From positions 1 through 14,983 of the forward strand of contig JALUTW010000105.1 of the NCBI GenBank assembly GCA_027021685.1: DNA of 14,983 nucleotides, given 5' to 3'. Made by a program: the position numbers and the translations under genes. Positions 14,900-14,983 of this stretch are shown one piece after another. Source of the stretch: Chromatiales bacterium (GTDB taxonomy: Bacteria; Pseudomonadota; Gammaproteobacteria; CAMYNG01). The notes below the pieces were generated by a model. It was not told the DNA's origin. It ran no database searches and saw only the letters and a program-made list of their open reading frames with translations. Numbering within the stretch: the stretch's first letter is position 1; every line of letters begins with the position of its first letter.

Positions 14900-14928
14900 A
14901 TGATCTCACCGTTTCGCAGGCAACGCAA
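14900..14928 (-). promoter_or_regulatory. Candidate sigma-70 promoter for the gnnA-gnnB-lpxB operon
   Basis: Reading the minus strand, TTGCGT (14928-14923) and GATCAT (14905-14900) are separated by 17 nt, matching 3 of 6 and 4 of 6 consensus bases. The stretch is less GC-rich than its surroundings. A start of transcription near 14893 would give a leader of about 27 nt to ATG 14866 or 69 nt to GTG 14824. The remaining sequence to the window end (14929-14983) shows no clear gene. Confidence 0.35.
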
Positions 14929-14983
14929 ACGGGGGATGCGCGGAAGTGGAAGGCGGTACGGCGGGGGTGGACGAGGCGGGCCG

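Noticed and set aside
14936..14983. Possible divergent gene starting at ATG 14936 on the plus strand after a G-rich stretch
   Set aside because: Only about 15 glycine/arginine-rich codons before the window edge; cannot be judged.

Overview
The window is a GC-rich bacterial chromosomal segment, almost wholly coding. Its plus strand carries the classic proteobacterial envelope block tsf-pyrH-frr-uppS-cdsA-dxr-rseP-bamA-skp-lpxD-fabZ-lpxA. Gene order, protein lengths close to E. coli, and the presence of Skp, RseP and LpxD point to a high-GC gammaproteobacterium or a close relative such as a Chromatiales- or Acidithiobacillus-like lineage. That placement is inference; there is no rRNA or other marker here.

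Positions 1-1828 hold the end of tsf (cut by the window edge), then pyrH and frr: translation factors and UMP kinase. Positions 1896-6027 hold uppS, cdsA, dxr and rseP, which supply the undecaprenyl carrier, CDP-diacylglycerol, the first committed MEP-pathway step and the site-2 protease of the envelope stress response. These four overlap one another by 4-8 nt, and rseP overlaps bamA by 1 nt. Positions 6027-8884 hold bamA and skp (outer-membrane protein insertion and its periplasmic chaperone). Positions 8899-11289 hold lpxD, fabZ and lpxA (early lipid A synthesis and its hydroxyacyl supply).

The usual next gene, lpxB, does not follow lpxA. After a 249-nt convergent gap (11290-11538) there is a three-gene operon on the minus strand, transcribed toward lpxA: a Gfo/Idh/MocA oxidoreductase, a DegT/DnrJ/EryC1 aminotransferase and lpxB. 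The first two match the GnnA/GnnB pair known from Acidithiobacillus ferrooxidans, which converts UDP-GlcNAc to UDP-GlcNAc3N so that LpxA and LpxD build a lipid A with amide-linked chains at position 3 as well as position 2. The LpxB also looks like a different subtype from the enteric one. The most notable reading is therefore an inverted, possibly acquired gnnA-gnnB-lpxB module facing the native lpxD-fabZ-lpxA operon, predicting a 2,3-diamino-glucose lipid A. The chemistry is already known; the arrangement is the less ordinary part.

There are no tRNA or rRNA genes, CRISPR arrays, insertion sequences or phage genes visible. No non-coding gap exceeds 300 nt. The three longest are the frr-uppS gap (67 nt, nothing clear), the fabZ-lpxA gap (134 nt, a palindrome near the lpxA start) and the lpxA/lpxB convergent gap (two imperfect terminator-like structures).
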